Shown here: positions 52,272-61,781 of the stretch, in pieces
Layout: each line of letters opens with the position of its first letter
Numbering within the stretch: position 1 is the stretch's first letter
Origin: Massilia soli
Lineage (GTDB): Bacteria; Pseudomonadota; Gammaproteobacteria; Burkholderiales; Burkholderiaceae_D
Assembly: GCF_016809835.1 (NCBI RefSeq)
Contig: NZ_JAFBIL020000009.1
Location: 154,720 to 218,719 of the forward strand
Length of the DNA: 64,000 nucleotides
Reading direction: 5' to 3'
Notes under the pieces: model-generated
Databases searched by the model: none
What the model saw: the letters and a program-made list of their open reading frames with translations, nothing else
What the model was told of the DNA's origin: nothing
Made by a program: the position numbers and the translations under genes

Positions 52272-52772
52272 TCACGAATGAGTGAACCTGGCGGGACGAC
52301 AGCGTGACGTGGCGGGCGTGTCGCCCCCAAACCGAGTCGTCCTATGTGGAGCCTGTGGAGGCTGTTCCGCCCCCGCTGTGGCAGTCTGCTCAGCCAAATC
52401 CGCAATGATCGGGCAAACCGGGCGGTCATCGCCGTGGCAGTGATCGGCGAGGTGTTCGAGCGTTTGCGCCATCGCTTGCAGTTCGGCGATCTTCGCCTTT
52501 AGTCCGGCGACATGGGAGAGTGCCATCGTCTTGACGTCGGCGCTCGCGCGGTCGCGGTCGCGCCACAAGACCAGCAGTTCCGATATCTGTTCGACAGAAA
52601 AGCCAAAGTCGCGTGCGCGACGGATGAAGAGCAGGGTATGTGCGTCCGGCGAACTGTAATTTCGGTAGCCTGCGTCAGAACGAATGGCTTTCGGGATTAA
52701 GCCAATCTGTTCGTAGTAGCGAATCATCTTCGCCGAGACACCGGAGAACTTCGCCGCTTGACCGATATTCAT
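52272..52772 (-). CDS. cueR: Copper-responsive MerR-family regulator CueR
   Basis: This is a 166-residue regulator. Three ATGs run in tandem after AAGGAG; the third, at 52772, has normal spacing and starts MNIGQAAKFSGVSAKMIRYY. The metal-site residues C112 and C120 and Ser77 sit exactly where they are in CueR, which specifies monovalent Cu(I)/Ag(I). The C-terminal extension of about 35 residues (ending RCRPARFTHS) is longer than usual. It is the last gene of the copA-grx-reductase-cueR unit, 50 bases after the reductase. Confidence 0.9.
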   Translation of the reverse strand: MNIGQAAKFSGVSAKMIRYYEQIGLIPKAIRSDAGYRNYSSPDAHTLLFIRRARDFGFSVEQISELLVLWRDRDRASADVKTMALSHVAGLKAKIAELQAMAQTLEHLADHCHGDDRPVCPIIADLAEQTATAGAEQPPQAPHRTTRFGGDTPATSRCRPARFTHS

Positions 52773-52822
52773 CATCATCTCCTTCTAGAATTAATAAAAT
52801 GCCACCCGAAAAAACCGCAGGC

Positions 52823-53845
52823 TTACCTACGCGGCGATGCTTCTTCGGGCGTAAAGAAGACATCGGCATGCAGGTCCTCAGACCGCAGCCCGCGTGCCTT
52901 ACAGACTTGCATAGCTGCTTCGACCATCGGTGGGGGCCCGGCCACATAAGCCTTCCAGCCATCAAAATCGTGCAGGTCCTTGGCTACGGCATCGGTGACG
53001 AAACCGGTGCGCAAGCGCGTCTCCATTGGAGCGTCGGAGAGGACGGGCATGAAGGTGAGGTTGGGGTGCCGTTGCGCCAGACCCTCGAAATGGTCGACCA
53101 GATAAAGATCGCATTCGCTGCGGGCGCCGAAATAGACATGGATCGGCTGCTTCATGCAGCGTGCCATTGCCGCCTCGACGATCCCTTTGATCGGAGCAAG
53201 GCCCGAGCCGCCGGCGACGCATAGGATCGGCCCGGCGTGCTGCTCGCGCAGGTACGAAGAGCCGAATGGCCCTTCCATCAGCACCGGATCGCCGAGCTTC
53301 AACAGCTTGTGAATGCGCTGGCTCGCAGCCCCACCCGGCACTCGGCGGATGTGGAATTCGAACTCTCGATCGCCCGGCGCGCTTGCCATTGAATAGTCGC
53401 GGGTGGGCGCACCCGGGAATGTGAGGCGAGCGTATTGACCCGCCGTAAAGCCAAGCGGATCGGCCCCATCGATGGCGAGCCGGATAAGCTTGATGTCGTG
53501 TGTGGCGTCCCCGATCTCCGTCACGCGGCAGTTCAGACGGCGGCGTGGATGGGATGGGGTCGCCTCGTCGCCGCCAAGCCAGGCGACGCTCGCATCCGTT
53601 GCCGGAATCGCGCGGCAGGCGAGGATCAGCCCCTGCGCCTTCTCCTCGTCCGAGAGCGCGAAGCGGCTATGATCAAGGAGATCGACCTCACCGCTGACGA
53701 GGCGCGACTTACAGGCCCCGCACCGGCCGGAGCGGCAACCATGCGGATAGGCGATGCCGTCGGCGAGTGCCGCTTCGAGGATTGTGACGCCCTCCGGTAC
53801 CGCGATGGTGCGTTCGGCCTGGCGTAACCCAATATGTTTCGTCAT
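52823..53845 (-). CDS. 2Fe-2S/FAD oxidoreductase (phenol-hydroxylase-reductase-like)
   Basis: This is a 340-residue modular electron-transfer protein. Residues 1-90 are a plant-type ferredoxin domain with C37, C42, C45 and C77. An FAD domain follows (RDYSMASAPG), then an NAD domain (GGSGLAPIKG and FGARSECDLYLVDHFEGL). Relatives include CDP-glucoseen reductase and oxygenase reductases. It lies between the glutaredoxin-like gene and cueR in the copper operon, so a copper-linked electron transfer role is inferred. A partner ferredoxin gene lies divergently at 57366. Confidence 0.9.
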   Translation of the reverse strand: MTKHIGLRQAERTIAVPEGVTILEAALADGIAYPHGCRSGRCGACKSRLVSGEVDLLDHSRFALSDEEKAQGLILACRAIPATDASVAWLGGDEATPSHPRRRLNCRVTEIGDATHDIKLIRLAIDGADPLGFTAGQYARLTFPGAPTRDYSMASAPGDREFEFHIRRVPGGAASQRIHKLLKLGDPVLMEGPFGSSYLREQHAGPILCVAGGSGLAPIKGIVEAAMARCMKQPIHVYFGARSECDLYLVDHFEGLAQRHPNLTFMPVLSDAPMETRLRTGFVTDAVAKDLHDFDGWKAYVAGPPPMVEAAMQVCKARGLRSEDLHADVFFTPEEASPRR

Positions 53846-53854
53846 GGTTCTCTC

Positions 53855-54121
53855 TCAGGCAGTATTGGACAGACCGAGTGCCACCGTCAGGCCCGGTTGT
53901 GGTGACGGGAACGTACCGAAGAAGACCTTCTCGCCAACCAAGGTGATCGGTGCGACACGCACACCGGTGCGCGCCTTGGCTTCCTCCATGGTCTCGGGGG
54001 CGGAGAGGTCGCGTTCTTCGAACGCGATCCCCTCTCCCTCGAGCCAAGCCTTTAGCGTCCGGCAGTCAGGGCAAGTTGGTGTCGTGTAGATAATTACTCG
54101 GGGATGAGATGCGCTAGCCAT
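53855..54121 (-). CDS. Glutaredoxin-like protein
   Basis: This is an 88-residue thioredoxin-fold protein from the ATG at 54121, which follows GAGGAGG. The active site is CPDC (C17, C20), and the cis-proline motif is VAPIT. It lies 55 bases after copA and 9 bases before the reductase, inside the copper operon. It may keep protein thiols reduced or protect iron-sulfur proteins under copper stress. The last 20 residues are not typical of the family. Confidence 0.85.
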   Translation of the reverse strand: MASASHPRVIIYTTPTCPDCRTLKAWLEGEGIAFEERDLSAPETMEEAKARTGVRVAPITLVGEKVFFGTFPSPQPGLTVALGLSNTA

Positions 54122-54176
54122 GACGGCCTCCTCAATCTTGTTTTGGTGTTCAGCCAGGCGGCGCTTCGGTGCGGGA

Positions 54177-56750
54177 TCAACGATCATTCACCAGGCCCGA
54201 CTTGAGCGATGCCGCCCCGCTCCCCGGCGCCTCGGTACGGGTTTCAACCGTCATGGGTGCCCGGAAGCGCTTGAGCCGGAGCGCGTTGCCCAGCACGAAG
54301 ACACTGGAGAGCGCCATCGCGGCGGCGGCGAAGATCGGCGACAGCAACGTGCCGTTCACCGGGTAGAGCGCGCCCGCCGCGACCGGGATCAGCACGGCGT
54401 TATAGGCGAAGGCCCAAAACAGGTTTTGCTTGATGTTGCTGATCGTCGCCTTGCTGAGCGCGATGGCATTCGGCACGCCACGCAGGTCGCCGGACATCAG
54501 CACCACGTCAGCCGCCTCGATCGCCACATCGGTTCCCGTGCCGATGGCGAGCCCAACGTCCGCTTCGGCGAGCGCCGGCGCGTCGTTGATGCCGTCCCCA
54601 ACGAAGGCGACCCGCGCGCCATTGATCCGGAACTTCTTGATCGCCGCAACCTTCCCGTCGGGCAATACCTCGGCCGCGACTTCATCGATGCCGAGCTGCC
54701 TGGCGATCGCCGCGGCCGTAGCGGCGTTGTCGCCGGTGATCATCGCGACCTTGAGTCCAAGCGCGTGCAGCGCCTTGATTGCCTCGGGCGTCGTCTCCTT
54801 GATCGGATCGGCGACCGCGATCACTGCCGCCAAGCGTCCGTCGACTGCGGCATAGAGGGGACTCTTGCCTTGCTCGCCGAGCCGCAGGGCGGTCGGCAGG
54901 AAGCTCGACACATCAAGACCGAGCTGCGTCATGAACCGGTCCGCGCCGACGGCAACGGTCCGGCCGGCGACCTTGGCCGACACGCCGAAGCCCGGTGTGG
55001 CGTCGAAACCCTCGATGGGGGCGAGCCTTATGTCCCGCTGCTTTGCGGCTACCACGATCGCTTCGGCGATCGGGTGCTCGGAGCGGGACTCGACCGCCGC
55101 AACGAGAGCCAGAACCTCGTTGTATTCGAAGCCCTCGGCGAGAACGAGGTCGGTCAACTCGGGACGTCCTTTGGTCAAAGTGCCGGTCTTGTCGAGCGCG
55201 ATGATGCTCACATCGCGCAGCGCCTGCAAGGCTTCGCCCTTGCGGAAAAGAATGCCGAGCTCGGCCGCGCGGCCGGTACCGACCATGATCGAGGTCGGCG
55301 TGGCGAGCCCCATGGCGCACGGGCAGGCGATGATGAGAACCGCAACCGCATTCACGAGCGCGAAGGTCAGCGCCGGTGTCGGACCGAAGATCAGCCAGAC
55401 GAGGAAGGTCAGCGTGGCCGCTGCCATCACCGCCGGGACGAACCACATTGTTACCTTGTCGACCAGCGCCTGGATCGGCAACTTGGAACCCTGCGCTTCC
55501 TCGACCAGGCGGATGATCTGCGCGAGCACCGTGTTCGCGCCGACCTTGGTGACGCGGAAACTGAAAGCGCCCGTCTTGTTGATCGTGCCGCCGACGACTT
55601 CGGCGCCCACCCCCTTCGACACGGGCACCGGCTCGCCGGTGATCATGCTCTCGTCAACATAAGAAGCGCCTTCGACGACCTCGCCGTCGACCGGAATCTT
55701 CTCGCCCGGACGAACGAGCACGACATCACCCGTTGTCACCTGATCGAGCGGAATCTCGACAGTATCGCCGTTGCGCTCGACGCGCGCGGTCTTGGCCTGA
55801 AGTCCGACCAGGCGCTTGATCGCCTGCGAGGTTCGCCCCTTGGCGCGCGCCTCCAGCGTGCGTCCGAGCAAGATCAAGGTCACGATGACCACGGCTGCTT
55901 CGAAATAGACGTTGGCGGTGCCCGGTGGAAGCGCGTCGGGGACGAAGGTCGCGACCACCGAATAGCCGTAAGCCGCCGCCGTGCCGAGCGAGACCAGCGA
56001 GTTCATGTCGGGGGCGCCGCGTAGCAACGCCGGTACGCCCTTGCGGAAGAAGCGCAGACCCGGACCGAACAGGACAAGGGTGGCGAGCGCGAATTGCAGA
56101 TACCAGCTCGTCTGCTCGCCGAGGATCCCCATCACCCAATGGTGCATGGCGGGAATGAGGTGAGAGCCCATCTCGAGGATGAAGACTGGCACGGTGAGGA
56201 TGGATGCTATGAGCAAATCGCGCCGCAGCGCCCGCGTCTCGATCTCCCGACGCTCGGCATCCTGATCTGCCGCATTCGCCGTCTCGGCGGACAAGCGGCG
56301 GGACTTGTAACCCGCCAGTTCAACCGCTGCTTCGAGGTCAGCCGTGGAGACGATCCCTGCAAGGTGGCGCACCCGAGCGCGCTCGGTCGCCAGGTTGACA
56401 TTGGCCTCGAGCACGCCCGGGATTTGTGCGAGGGCCTTCTCAACCCGGCCGACACACGAGGCGCAGGTCATGTCCTCGATCGTAAGCTCGGTTGTCTCTT
56501 CGCGGACGACGTAGCCGGCGCTCTCGATAGCGCGGACAACCGCTTGCGAATCGGCCAAGCCGATGAAAGTGATGTCGGCGCGCTCTGTGGCGAGATTGAC
56601 CGCGGCCGTATGCACACCGGGGATCGCTTTCAGCGCGCGCTCGACACGCCCGACACACGATGCACACGTCATGCCGTCGACCTGCAGGCTCAGACGAGTG
56701 CCGCCGGAAAAGGATGGATTGGAGCCTTGTTGGAGGGCAACGGAAGCCAT
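54177..56750 (-). CDS. copA: Copper-exporting P-type ATPase CopA
   Basis: This is an 857-residue PIB-1 ATPase. Two N-terminal HMA domains carry MTCASC (near residues 27 and 95). Eight transmembrane helices follow with the Cu(I) motif [11 protein letters not shown], then the phosphorylation site [18 protein letters not shown] and [10 protein letters not shown]. It exports Cu(I) from the cytoplasm. A CueR-type promoter precedes it and it leads the copA-grx-reductase-cueR operon. Confidence 0.95.
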   Translation of the reverse strand: MASVALQQGSNPSFSGGTRLSLQVDGMTCASCVGRVERALKAIPGVHTAAVNLATERADITFIGLADSQAVVRAIESAGYVVREETTELTIEDMTCASCVGRVEKALAQIPGVLEANVNLATERARVRHLAGIVSTADLEAAVELAGYKSRRLSAETANAADQDAERREIETRALRRDLLIASILTVPVFILEMGSHLIPAMHHWVMGILGEQTSWYLQFALATLVLFGPGLRFFRKGVPALLRGAPDMNSLVSLGTAAAYGYSVVATFVPDALPPGTANVYFEAAVVIVTLILLGRTLEARAKGRTSQAIKRLVGLQAKTARVERNGDTVEIPLDQVTTGDVVLVRPGEKIPVDGEVVEGASYVDESMITGEPVPVSKGVGAEVVGGTINKTGAFSFRVTKVGANTVLAQIIRLVEEAQGSKLPIQALVDKVTMWFVPAVMAAATLTFLVWLIFGPTPALTFALVNAVAVLIIACPCAMGLATPTSIMVGTGRAAELGILFRKGEALQALRDVSIIALDKTGTLTKGRPELTDLVLAEGFEYNEVLALVAAVESRSEHPIAEAIVVAAKQRDIRLAPIEGFDATPGFGVSAKVAGRTVAVGADRFMTQLGLDVSSFLPTALRLGEQGKSPLYAAVDGRLAAVIAVADPIKETTPEAIKALHALGLKVAMITGDNAATAAAIARQLGIDEVAAEVLPDGKVAAIKKFRINGARVAFVGDGINDAPALAEADVGLAIGTGTDVAIEAADVVLMSGDLRGVPNAIALSKATISNIKQNLFWAFAYNAVLIPVAAGALYPVNGTLLSPIFAAAAMALSSVFVLGNALRLKRFRAPMTVETRTEAPGSGAASLKSGLVNDR

Positions 56751-56782
56751 TGAACTACCTCTTGAATGTTTGTTTGAGGAAT

Positions 56783-56813
56783 AGCTTGAAGCTTCCTACG
56801 ATGGTAAGGTCAA
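56783..56813 (-). promoter_or_regulatory. CueR-type promoter of the copA operon
   Basis: On the minus strand, -35 TTGACC (56808-56813) is followed after 19 bases by CAAGCT (56783-56788). The spacer holds the dyad ACCTTACC / GGAAGCTT. The -10 is poor, as expected for a promoter that depends on activator-induced distortion. Confidence 0.65.
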
Positions 56814-57071
56814 GGCCTGTAGGCGATTTTTTTTCGCGAAGCGCAAGCTCCGAATGCCGTCGGCTCCGCCGAAGTCGTGATCGCCTTCCGCGCAAAGCTT
56901 CCTGGCCGTCCAGTGTCAGCGGCCACCCACTTGCAACGGATGTGGACGAGTGATCGCGACGCAAGGGACCACTCCGGCTGAGCGCGATTCAACCAGCTTT
57001 TCCTGTATCGTCCCGCACACAGTCACGGTAACCAATCTCTCAGGATAAGTCCGAGCTGCGTTAAGTTCTGC

Positions 57072-57102
57072 TTGACCTTTCCATCGTTGGAAGGATTAGA
57101 GT
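57072..57102 (+). promoter_or_regulatory. CueR-type promoter of the ferredoxin gene
   Basis: The -35 TTGACC (57072-57077) and -10 TAGAGT (57097-57102) are 19 bases apart, with the dyad ACCTTTCC / GGAAGGAT in the spacer. It faces right, toward the ferredoxin gene, with a leader of about 260 bases. It resembles the copA promoter closely (TTGACCTT, CCATCGT, GGAAG), so the same CueR should control both. Confidence 0.7.
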
Positions 57103-57365
57103 GACCCTGTCTATATCTTGGAGAGCGCTTATGTTTGAGCATAAATTCGGCCGCACTGGCTCACACACCGCCATGGCGGCCGGGAGCGTCGCAGACACCT
57201 CTGAAAGTCAGAGAAGTGGGCGGAGAGAGCAGATGATCGACGTGGACGAGAACAGCGGTGCAGTGCCTGGAACAACAGTCGTGACAGGGAGACCTAACAC
57301 GCTGATCAGCAAGTGTCTTATCTGCCGATATCGAAAGCCGGCTGGACGGACCGGGGAGAGCGCAA
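57103..57365 (+). other. Ferredoxin leader, no convincing gene
   Basis: The region between the CueR-type promoter and the ferredoxin start holds an open frame (57101-57373; a later ATG lies at 57131). Its predicted product is low-complexity with no recognisable motif, and the frame begins within the -10. It probably is an untranslated leader. Confidence 0.4.
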
Positions 57366-57725
57366 ATGCCTAAGGTCACGATATTGCCCCATCCAGAACT
57401 TGCGCCAATGGGGGCGGAATTGACCATCCCTACTGGGATAAGCATCTGTGATGCGCTACTGGACAACAAGATCGACGTCGAGCACGCGTGCGGCAAGGTA
57501 GGGGCTTGCACGACATGCCATGTCATCGTCCGCAACGGATTCTCGTCCTTCGGAGACGCAACCGAGGACGAGGAAGATATGCTCGACCGGGCATGGGGCG
57601 TGGAACGCCACTCGCGGCTGTCATGTCAAGCGATCATAGCCGATGCTGACCTGACCGTCGAAATCCCACGATATTCGTCCGTTGAAGCAAATTTGTCACG
57701 GCTAGAATTTCTTGTCTCCCTATGA
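57366..57725 (+). CDS. fdx: 2Fe-2S ferredoxin (Isc Fdx type) with altered C-terminus
   Basis: This is a 119-residue adrenodoxin-type ferredoxin with ligands C42, C48, C51 and C87, the same positions as Isc ferredoxin. A GGGGAGAG site precedes the ATG. Family members end soon after VEIPRY with about 5-10 residues, but here the frame continues SVEANLSRLEFLVSL into the end sequences of the adjoining Tn7-like element, so the last 12-15 residues are supplied by the transposon. It lies downstream of a CueR-type promoter and next to the copA operon with its flavin reductase, a plausible electron partner. Confidence 0.9.
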   Translation: MPKVTILPHPELAPMGAELTIPTGISICDALLDNKIDVEHACGKVGACTTCHVIVRNGFSSFGDATEDEEDMLDRAWGVERHSRLSCQAIIADADLTVEIPRYSSVEANLSRLEFLVSL

Positions 57726-57970
57726 AGCGCATCAGTTGCCGCGATTTGAGTGGCATTATTGCTTCACAAATCCTTGAAGCAAAAATGCCACTTCCCGATA
57801 AGTTGAAGGAATTTTGCCACTTCCCGATTGCGGAATTTTCAGCCAACCCACCGTCGTCCGTATAAGCAAATTTAGCACAACCAATTCTCGCGTCTCCCAA
57901 TGAAGCGAACGAGTTGCCGCGTCTCGAAAAGATGAAGAAATTTTGCCATTCCCGATCGCGGAATTTGCAG
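57675..57970. repeat. Duplicated transposon-end module, probable TnsB sites
   Basis: Two diverged copies of one module start with TCGTCCGT at 57675 and 57854 (179 bases apart). Each has a site CAAATTT..CAC (57688-57699, 57867-57878), a shared stretch TCTCCC.ATGAAGCG, GTTGCCGCG, and a site TTTTGCCA.TTCCCGAT.GCG (57812-57838 and 57941-57960). An extra copy ATGCCACTTCCCGAT is at 57785-57799. Five related sites near one terminus fit TnsB binding at a Tn7-like right end. They lie directly upstream of the tnsA promoter, so transposase binding could also repress it. Confidence 0.7.
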
Positions 57971-58046
57971 TTTTCTTTCTGACGTTGGAAGCTGTTACAT
58001 TCCAACCCATCGCCGGGAAACCTTTCTGCCTGTACAGCGCAAAGTA

Positions 58047-58087
58047 TTGACAATTCGCCTTGACTTTTACATAACCTAGACTATGTT
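58047..58087 (+). promoter_or_regulatory. Putative tns operon promoter
   Basis: Two -35-like boxes, TTGACA (58047-58052) and TTGACT (58060-58065), precede a -10-like TATGTT (58082-58087), which is 16 bases from the second box. The tnsA start is 37 bases further, with a GAGG ribosome site. Assignment is by motif and position only. Confidence 0.4.
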
Positions 58088-58123
58088 GAAAGGCTATTGA
58101 AGAGATAACAAAGAGGCTGTGCA

Positions 58124-58765
58124 ATGCAGATCCGATTCGCTATCCCAGCCGAAACGCGGCGTCCGGGCAAATCACATCGCTATGATGTCTTTGGTCCCAA
58201 GATAGGCCGCTCACTGACATTTTTCCACCCGCGAGCGCTCGACAGATGGATTGATCTTGAGCGGGACCCGGCCGTTACCTGGTACTGCGAGCGCCCGGTA
58301 CGAATTAACGATGGTAAGTTTAAGCGCCTTGTGGATTTCTACGCGATTCGGCAGGAAAAGGAAGAGCTCTCCTTTATCCTTAAGCCCGGAGAAGATCCTG
58401 ACTGCAGTCCACAGGAGCTTTTCGGACCGGGCTTCGTTCAGTGGTGTCACCAAAGTGAGATCGCCGTTCATCTAGTCGACAGTGAGCCGGCGTCGTCCAA
58501 CCGCCAAATAATGACTAATAATTGGGGACACGTCTTACGTGAACTATCGGCATTTGGCCGGTATGTCCCGACGCAACTGACAGATTCAGTCTTGCTCGAG
58601 CTTTCCAAGCCACGTACGCTGGATGAACTTCAACTCCACTATCCAAAGGTCGATCCGATCCTGTTGAAGGTGGCATCGTTCAGTCTGCTGCATCGAGGCC
58701 TTGCTTCATGCGCAGGCATCGAGCAGCAGCCGTTTTCCAGCTCGTTACCATTCTCTGCACTATGA
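58124..58765 (+). CDS. tnsA: TnsA-like transposon endonuclease
   Basis: This is a 213-residue protein. Position as first gene after the end repeats, length and layout match TnsA, the restriction-like nuclease that cuts the 5' ends in Tn7 transposition. Candidate catalytic residues are E46 (DLERDP), D71 (RLVDFYAI) and K87 (LSFILK), spaced like the PD-(D/E)XK core, although the usual E-x-K is S-F-I-L-K here. The C-terminal part (from 140) would contact TnsC. GAGG precedes the ATG and the end overlaps tnsB by ATGA. Confidence 0.75.
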   Translation: MQIRFAIPAETRRPGKSHRYDVFGPKIGRSLTFFHPRALDRWIDLERDPAVTWYCERPVRINDGKFKRLVDFYAIRQEKEELSFILKPGEDPDCSPQELFGPGFVQWCHQSEIAVHLVDSEPASSNRQIMTNNWGHVLRELSAFGRYVPTQLTDSVLLELSKPRTLDELQLHYPKVDPILLKVASFSLLHRGLASCAGIEQQPFSSSLPFSAL

Positions 58766-60783
58766 CCGCGCATCACTTCTACGGACACATCCAGGGCGGG
58801 CGCGAGCAGATTCCTGAAGCGTATCGACAAATGGATACATGGCCTACAGTCGACGCGTCGGCGCTCTCGCCGGCTCGGCGCAGCGTGTACGCAAACCGAG
58901 TTCAGGCATTGACCCTCTATTTAACAGTTCCTGAGCTGTCGGTCGCCGCAATTAGCGCGGAGACCGGGATTGACAGAAAAACGCTGGCCAGGCTGGTCAT
59001 TCGGTGCACCACGACGCACAAGGACGGACGGCTTTACGGTTACCGGGGTGCCGTTCCTGGAGTTCGGATTAAGGAATATGAGCGCTTCGCCCCGATTCAC
59101 ATTAATGAGCAGGGGAGAGCTGGGGCCTTTAGGCAACTAAGGCAGCGCTATCCCGAAATTGAAGCCTATCTCAAACGCGCGTTCGTCGAACGCACGCGGC
59201 ACATTCAAACGGAACAGGAGGTCCGAAAATCCATGCGGTCCATCCATCGGGCCTTCCGTAGGCATTGCCAGGAAGCCGGCATCAAGCAAGACGAGTATCC
59301 ATTTACGGAAAGCCGCCTTGCCATTCGCTCGCTGTATGCCTACTTCGAGTTTCTTTCTAAGGAGTCGTTCGAAATGTCGGTCAAGCATGCTGGAGGATTG
59401 CGCGTGCGCGCGTTACCTTCTTCCTTGCCGCACGCGCCGGCCGCGACGCGCGCATTTGAAGTGGTCGAATTTGATGGACATAAAATCGATCTGCGCCTGA
59501 CAGTTAGGTTACGTGGTAGCACCGGTGTCGAACAGCCAGTTGAAATGCACCGCATATGGATTCTAGTCCTCCTTGATGTCGCGACTCGCTGCGTCATCGG
59601 CTATCACTTGGCACTTAGCCGGGAGTACTCGAAGCACGATGTCGCGTGCGCGTTACAGTCCGCGCTGACACCGTTTAAGCCGCGGGAGTACGGCATTCCG
59701 ACGCTTGCAATCCGAAAAGGCGGCGGATTTCCTTCGGACGTTGTGGAAGGGGCGCAATTCGCGTGTTGGGACTGGTTCAAATGCGACAATGCGAAGTCCC
59801 ATCTGGCCGCTGACACGATCGAAAGGCTTACCCAAACCATTGGTTGCTGGCCGCATGTCGGACCTCCAGGCGAGCCGAACGACCGCCCGCATATCGAGCG
59901 CTTTTTTCATCTGGTGTCGCGCCACTTCGCCCATTCTTTGCCTGGAAACCTTGGCAGTAATCCGCTAGCCATCGAACGCGCGCTGAGCGACCCCAAGGGA
60001 AACATGCGGCTGCTCGTCACGCTAGAAGAACTCGAGGATATGATCGAAGTACTCGTAGCGGACTACAACGGGGAACCGCATTCCGCACTGGATGGCCGAA
60101 CACCCCTGGAGGCAATGGCCAATTCCGTTGCGCGCCATTCTAGCCAGATCCGGATCATGCCCCAGGTCGCGAGGGCAGATCTCTGCATCCTTCAAGAGGC
60201 AAAGATCGTCACGGTCAAGGGAACTGGTGAAAAGGGCCTCAGGCCGCACATCAATTTTTGCAATGTCCGTTATACAAATCCGATCCTCGCTAGCAGTCCG
60301 GCTTTGATTGGTAAGAAGTTGCGGATGTATTTCGATCCACGTGATATACGAACAGTGAAAGTGTATTTTGCGGACGGCGGGGAGCTAGGTGTGCTGACTG
60401 CCGCTCGTCCCTGGGGAATACCTCCACACTCGCTCAAGGTAAGACAGGAGATTTTTCGCTTGGTTGCCGAGCGAAAACTGGAGATTCGTGACGGGGACAA
60501 CCCTGTGGAGGCGTGGGTCCGGCTACGGATGGGACAGCGAGACCGCAAGCACGTCGCCGGACAGCTCGCGAAACAGCAACGGCTTGACGACGCCAACACG
60601 CCCTCCCAAAGCCCAACGGAGGTTCAGGAAGAGCCCTTTGTTGACTTACGAACGAGTGCCCCGGCGGAGCAGGGGCGTGGGATCCCAAAGGCCCTGAAAC
60701 CCGAAGAGGTACGCAGCGAGGCACCGGCTTTGGCAAAAGTGGTTCCATTGAATCTCGTAGTTCGCAAGACGTTTACATTCTAG
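58762..60783 (+). CDS. tnsB: TnsB-like DDE transposase
   Basis: This is a 673-residue Mu/TnsB-type integrase-core transposase. The ATG at 58762 overlaps the tnsA stop; an upstream frame at 58708 lacks support. N-terminal helix-turn-helix regions include LSVAAISAETGIDRKTLARL. The rve domain has D238 (VEFDGHKID), D342 (WFKCDNAKSH) and E379 (HIERFF), a D-x36-E spacing. The C-terminal Mu-type barrel and a low-complexity, proline-rich tail (after about 570) would contact TnsC. It binds the end repeats and joins 3' ends to target DNA. Confidence 0.93.
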   Translation: MTAHHFYGHIQGGREQIPEAYRQMDTWPTVDASALSPARRSVYANRVQALTLYLTVPELSVAAISAETGIDRKTLARLVIRCTTTHKDGRLYGYRGAVPGVRIKEYERFAPIHINEQGRAGAFRQLRQRYPEIEAYLKRAFVERTRHIQTEQEVRKSMRSIHRAFRRHCQEAGIKQDEYPFTESRLAIRSLYAYFEFLSKESFEMSVKHAGGLRVRALPSSLPHAPAATRAFEVVEFDGHKIDLRLTVRLRGSTGVEQPVEMHRIWILVLLDVATRCVIGYHLALSREYSKHDVACALQSALTPFKPREYGIPTLAIRKGGGFPSDVVEGAQFACWDWFKCDNAKSHLAADTIERLTQTIGCWPHVGPPGEPNDRPHIERFFHLVSRHFAHSLPGNLGSNPLAIERALSDPKGNMRLLVTLEELEDMIEVLVADYNGEPHSALDGRTPLEAMANSVARHSSQIRIMPQVARADLCILQEAKIVTVKGTGEKGLRPHINFCNVRYTNPILASSPALIGKKLRMYFDPRDIRTVKVYFADGGELGVLTAARPWGIPPHSLKVRQEIFRLVAERKLEIRDGDNPVEAWVRLRMGQRDRKHVAGQLAKQQRLDDANTPSQSPTEVQEEPFVDLRTSAPAEQGRGIPKALKPEEVRSEAPALAKVVPLNLVVRKTFTF

Positions 60784-60793
60784 GGGCGGCGCC

Positions 60794-61780
60794 ATGAACT
60801 TGACCTATCAACGCCCAATAGAGATTGACGACCATCCAATTGTCGGCAAGCGATACCTCGTGGCCACCCCTACGATCGATACGGTCACAGGGCGAATTGT
60901 CAAGCAGATTCGCTTGCGCAGCCCTGGGGCTATCCTTTACGGCTATCCACGATTTGGCAAGACGTCCGCGATCCGGTACATCATCCGCTATCTAAAGGAG
61001 GTGTTTCCGGGAGCCATTTGCGTTAATTTCCGATGTGAAACGCATCGAGCCGGGTCCGAAGGCGCATTCCTGTGCTCGCTACTTGCCGCGGTAGGGCACA
61101 GCGAGCCGCTCGCAGGTCAAGTTTCGCGTAAGCGCATCCGGCTCATTGAGTTTATCTGCGAGCTTGCCGACCGAGCTGGAAAAGACTGGATCGTTTTTTT
61201 CGCGGATGAGGCCCAAAAACTACAGGTAATAGAGTATGAGTGGCTGCGCGATCTTCACGATCAGCTTGAGCACAAGGGAATTCGTATGATTACGATTCTC
61301 GTGGGCCAGCCACAGATTCTGGATCAGAAGTCCGCATTGCGGCAGTCACGCGATACTCAGATCGTTTTGCGCTTCATGGTCACCGAGATGCGATTTGGCG
61401 GGTTGCGGTCAGCTGAGGAGGTCGCCACCTGTCTGGCCGCGTATGACCAGTCGTGCTACCCAGCGGATAGTACGTGGCAATTCACCCGTTTCTTCTACCC
61501 GCGTGCTTATGCTGCCGGCCTGCGGCTAGCAGACCACGCTCTCGCGGTTTGGCAAGCGTTCGAGCGTGCCCACCACGGGGCCGGATTTACAGACTCGATA
61601 GAGATCCCAATGGCATATTTCGCCAGGGCTGTCGAATGCGCACTCAGCGAACATTATCAATACGACAGCGACGAATTCGACTTCTCTACAGCCATCTGGG
61701 ATCAAGCTGTACTGGACTCGACCTACGTGCTCGCTTGTGAAGAGACTAGGTTAGGGCTGCCCCTACCTGAATGGCGCTAG
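60794..61780 (+). CDS. tnsC: TnsC-like AAA+ ATPase
   Basis: This is a 328-residue AAA+ regulator. Walker A is GYPRFGKT at residues 50-57 and Walker B is IVFFADEAQ with D138 and E139; the sensor region follows in ITILVGQPQ. It is shorter than Tn7 TnsC (about 555) and near the size of TniB-type proteins. It links TniQ-bound target DNA to the TnsAB transposase. GGGGCGG precedes the ATG, 10 bases after the tnsB stop. Confidence 0.9.
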   Translation: MNLTYQRPIEIDDHPIVGKRYLVATPTIDTVTGRIVKQIRLRSPGAILYGYPRFGKTSAIRYIIRYLKEVFPGAICVNFRCETHRAGSEGAFLCSLLAAVGHSEPLAGQVSRKRIRLIEFICELADRAGKDWIVFFADEAQKLQVIEYEWLRDLHDQLEHKGIRMITILVGQPQILDQKSALRQSRDTQIVLRFMVTEMRFGGLRSAEEVATCLAAYDQSCYPADSTWQFTRFFYPRAYAAGLRLADHALAVWQAFERAHHGAGFTDSIEIPMAYFARAVECALSEHYQYDSDEFDFSTAIWDQAVLDSTYVLACEETRLGLPLPEWR

Positions 61781-61781
61781 A

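Noticed and set aside
54120..56024. Long plus-strand open frame (634 codons)
   Set aside because: It is antisense to copA and its composition is that of a shadow frame.
57101..57373. Possible 90-codon gene before the ferredoxin
   Set aside because: The frame starts inside the promoter -10, the product has no motif, and it overlaps the ferredoxin start. Treated as leader.
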